Part shown: positions 5,680-5,894 of the stretch, piece by piece
Layout: the number at the start of each line of letters is the position of its first letter
Position numbering within the stretch: position 1 is the stretch's first letter
NCBI GenBank assembly: GCA_002455335.1
Contig: DKKP01000069.1
Location: 9,030-14,923 of the forward strand
Reading direction: 5' to 3'
From: Anaerolineales bacterium UBA6663
Lineage (GTDB): Bacteria > Chloroflexota > Anaerolineae > Anaerolineales > UBA6663
Length of the DNA stretch: 5,894 nucleotides
Notes under the pieces: generated by a model
Seen by the model: only the letters and a program-made list of their open reading frames with translations
Database searches by the model: none
Told to the model about the DNA's origin: nothing
Translations under genes and position numbers: made by a program

Positions 5680-5894
5680 AAACCTTGTGGCGTGCCGTGT
5701 GGCGCGCGCTCGTCCTGGCGATGTGGGTCCTATCAGCCGGCGCTGTCGTGGCGCAGGACGATGCCCTGACGCTCTATGTGCGGCGCAACTTCGGCTACGG
5801 CGGCGGCAGCCAGATCCAGGGCAACTTCCGGCTTGAGGTCGAGGGCCCGGCGGATCTGGCTTCGGTCACATACCTGATCGACGGCGACGTCCTG
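5670..5894 (+). CDS. Secreted or periplasmic beta-rich protein, N-terminal fragment (runs off window)
   Basis: Seventy-five residues are visible from the ATG at 5670 and the frame is still open at the right edge. The first 28 residues form a Sec signal peptide: basic MEMKTLWRAVWR, hydrophobic ALVLAMWVLSAGA, and likely cleavage after VVA at Ala28. No lipobox Cys is seen. The mature part alternates strand-like segments (LTLYVRR, IQGNFRLEVEG, VTYLIDG), with a glycine-rich GYGGGS turn, suggesting an immunoglobulin-like or other beta-sandwich domain. The last motif resembles the x-V-x-F/Y-x-I-D-G-x strand of bacterial Ig-like domains. It overlaps the permease stop by 10 nt, or by 4 nt if the second ATG at 5676 is used. 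It may be a surface partner or cargo of the transporter, or a C-terminally membrane-anchored protein; the remainder is needed to say. Confidence 0.72.
   Translation, partial: MEMKTLWRAVWRALVLAMWVLSAGAVVAQDDALTLYVRRNFGYGGGSQIQGNFRLEVEGPADLASVTYLIDGDVL

Overview
The window is GC-rich bacterial chromosomal DNA, densely coding, with strong Shine-Dalgarno sites and many stop/start overlaps. The phylum is not fixed by any marker gene. The mix of a short GntR regulator, a slipin-type SPFH protein, a YhfC-type membrane protease, a CcmA/NatA-like ABC pair and a secreted beta-rich protein reminds me of Chloroflexota (Anaerolineae-like) genomes; this is a low-confidence inference from memory.

Layout: positions 1-817 (minus strand) hold the N-terminal two thirds of a PLP-dependent glycine C-acetyltransferase (Kbl), cut off by the window edge. 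Positions 818-1030 are a divergent intergenic region. On the plus strand it contains a near-consensus sigma-70 promoter (TTGACA, 17 bp, TACAAT) whose -10 box lies inside a perfect 9-bp inverted repeat, a likely autoregulatory operator. From 1031 to the right edge runs one plus-strand operon: YtrA-type GntR regulator (1031-1438), SPFH/slipin membrane protein (1435-2436), a three-helix membrane protein with a DUF6624-like C-terminal domain (2480-3157), YhfC-family intramembrane metalloprotease (3162-3956), ABC ATPase (3953-4894), ABC-2 permease (4891-5679), and the start of a secreted or periplasmic protein (5670 to the edge).

The six junctions in the operon are overlaps of 4, 4, 4 and 10 nt and gaps of 4 and 43 nt, with no terminator seen between genes. 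The genes are therefore probably co-transcribed and largely translationally coupled under the GntR protein. The likely theme is the cell envelope: a ligand- or stress-relieved repressor switches on an SPFH scaffold, a membrane protease, an exporter and a secreted protein. I do not know of a named system with this exact composition; the shared function is inferred from gene order and family knowledge, not shown by the sequence.
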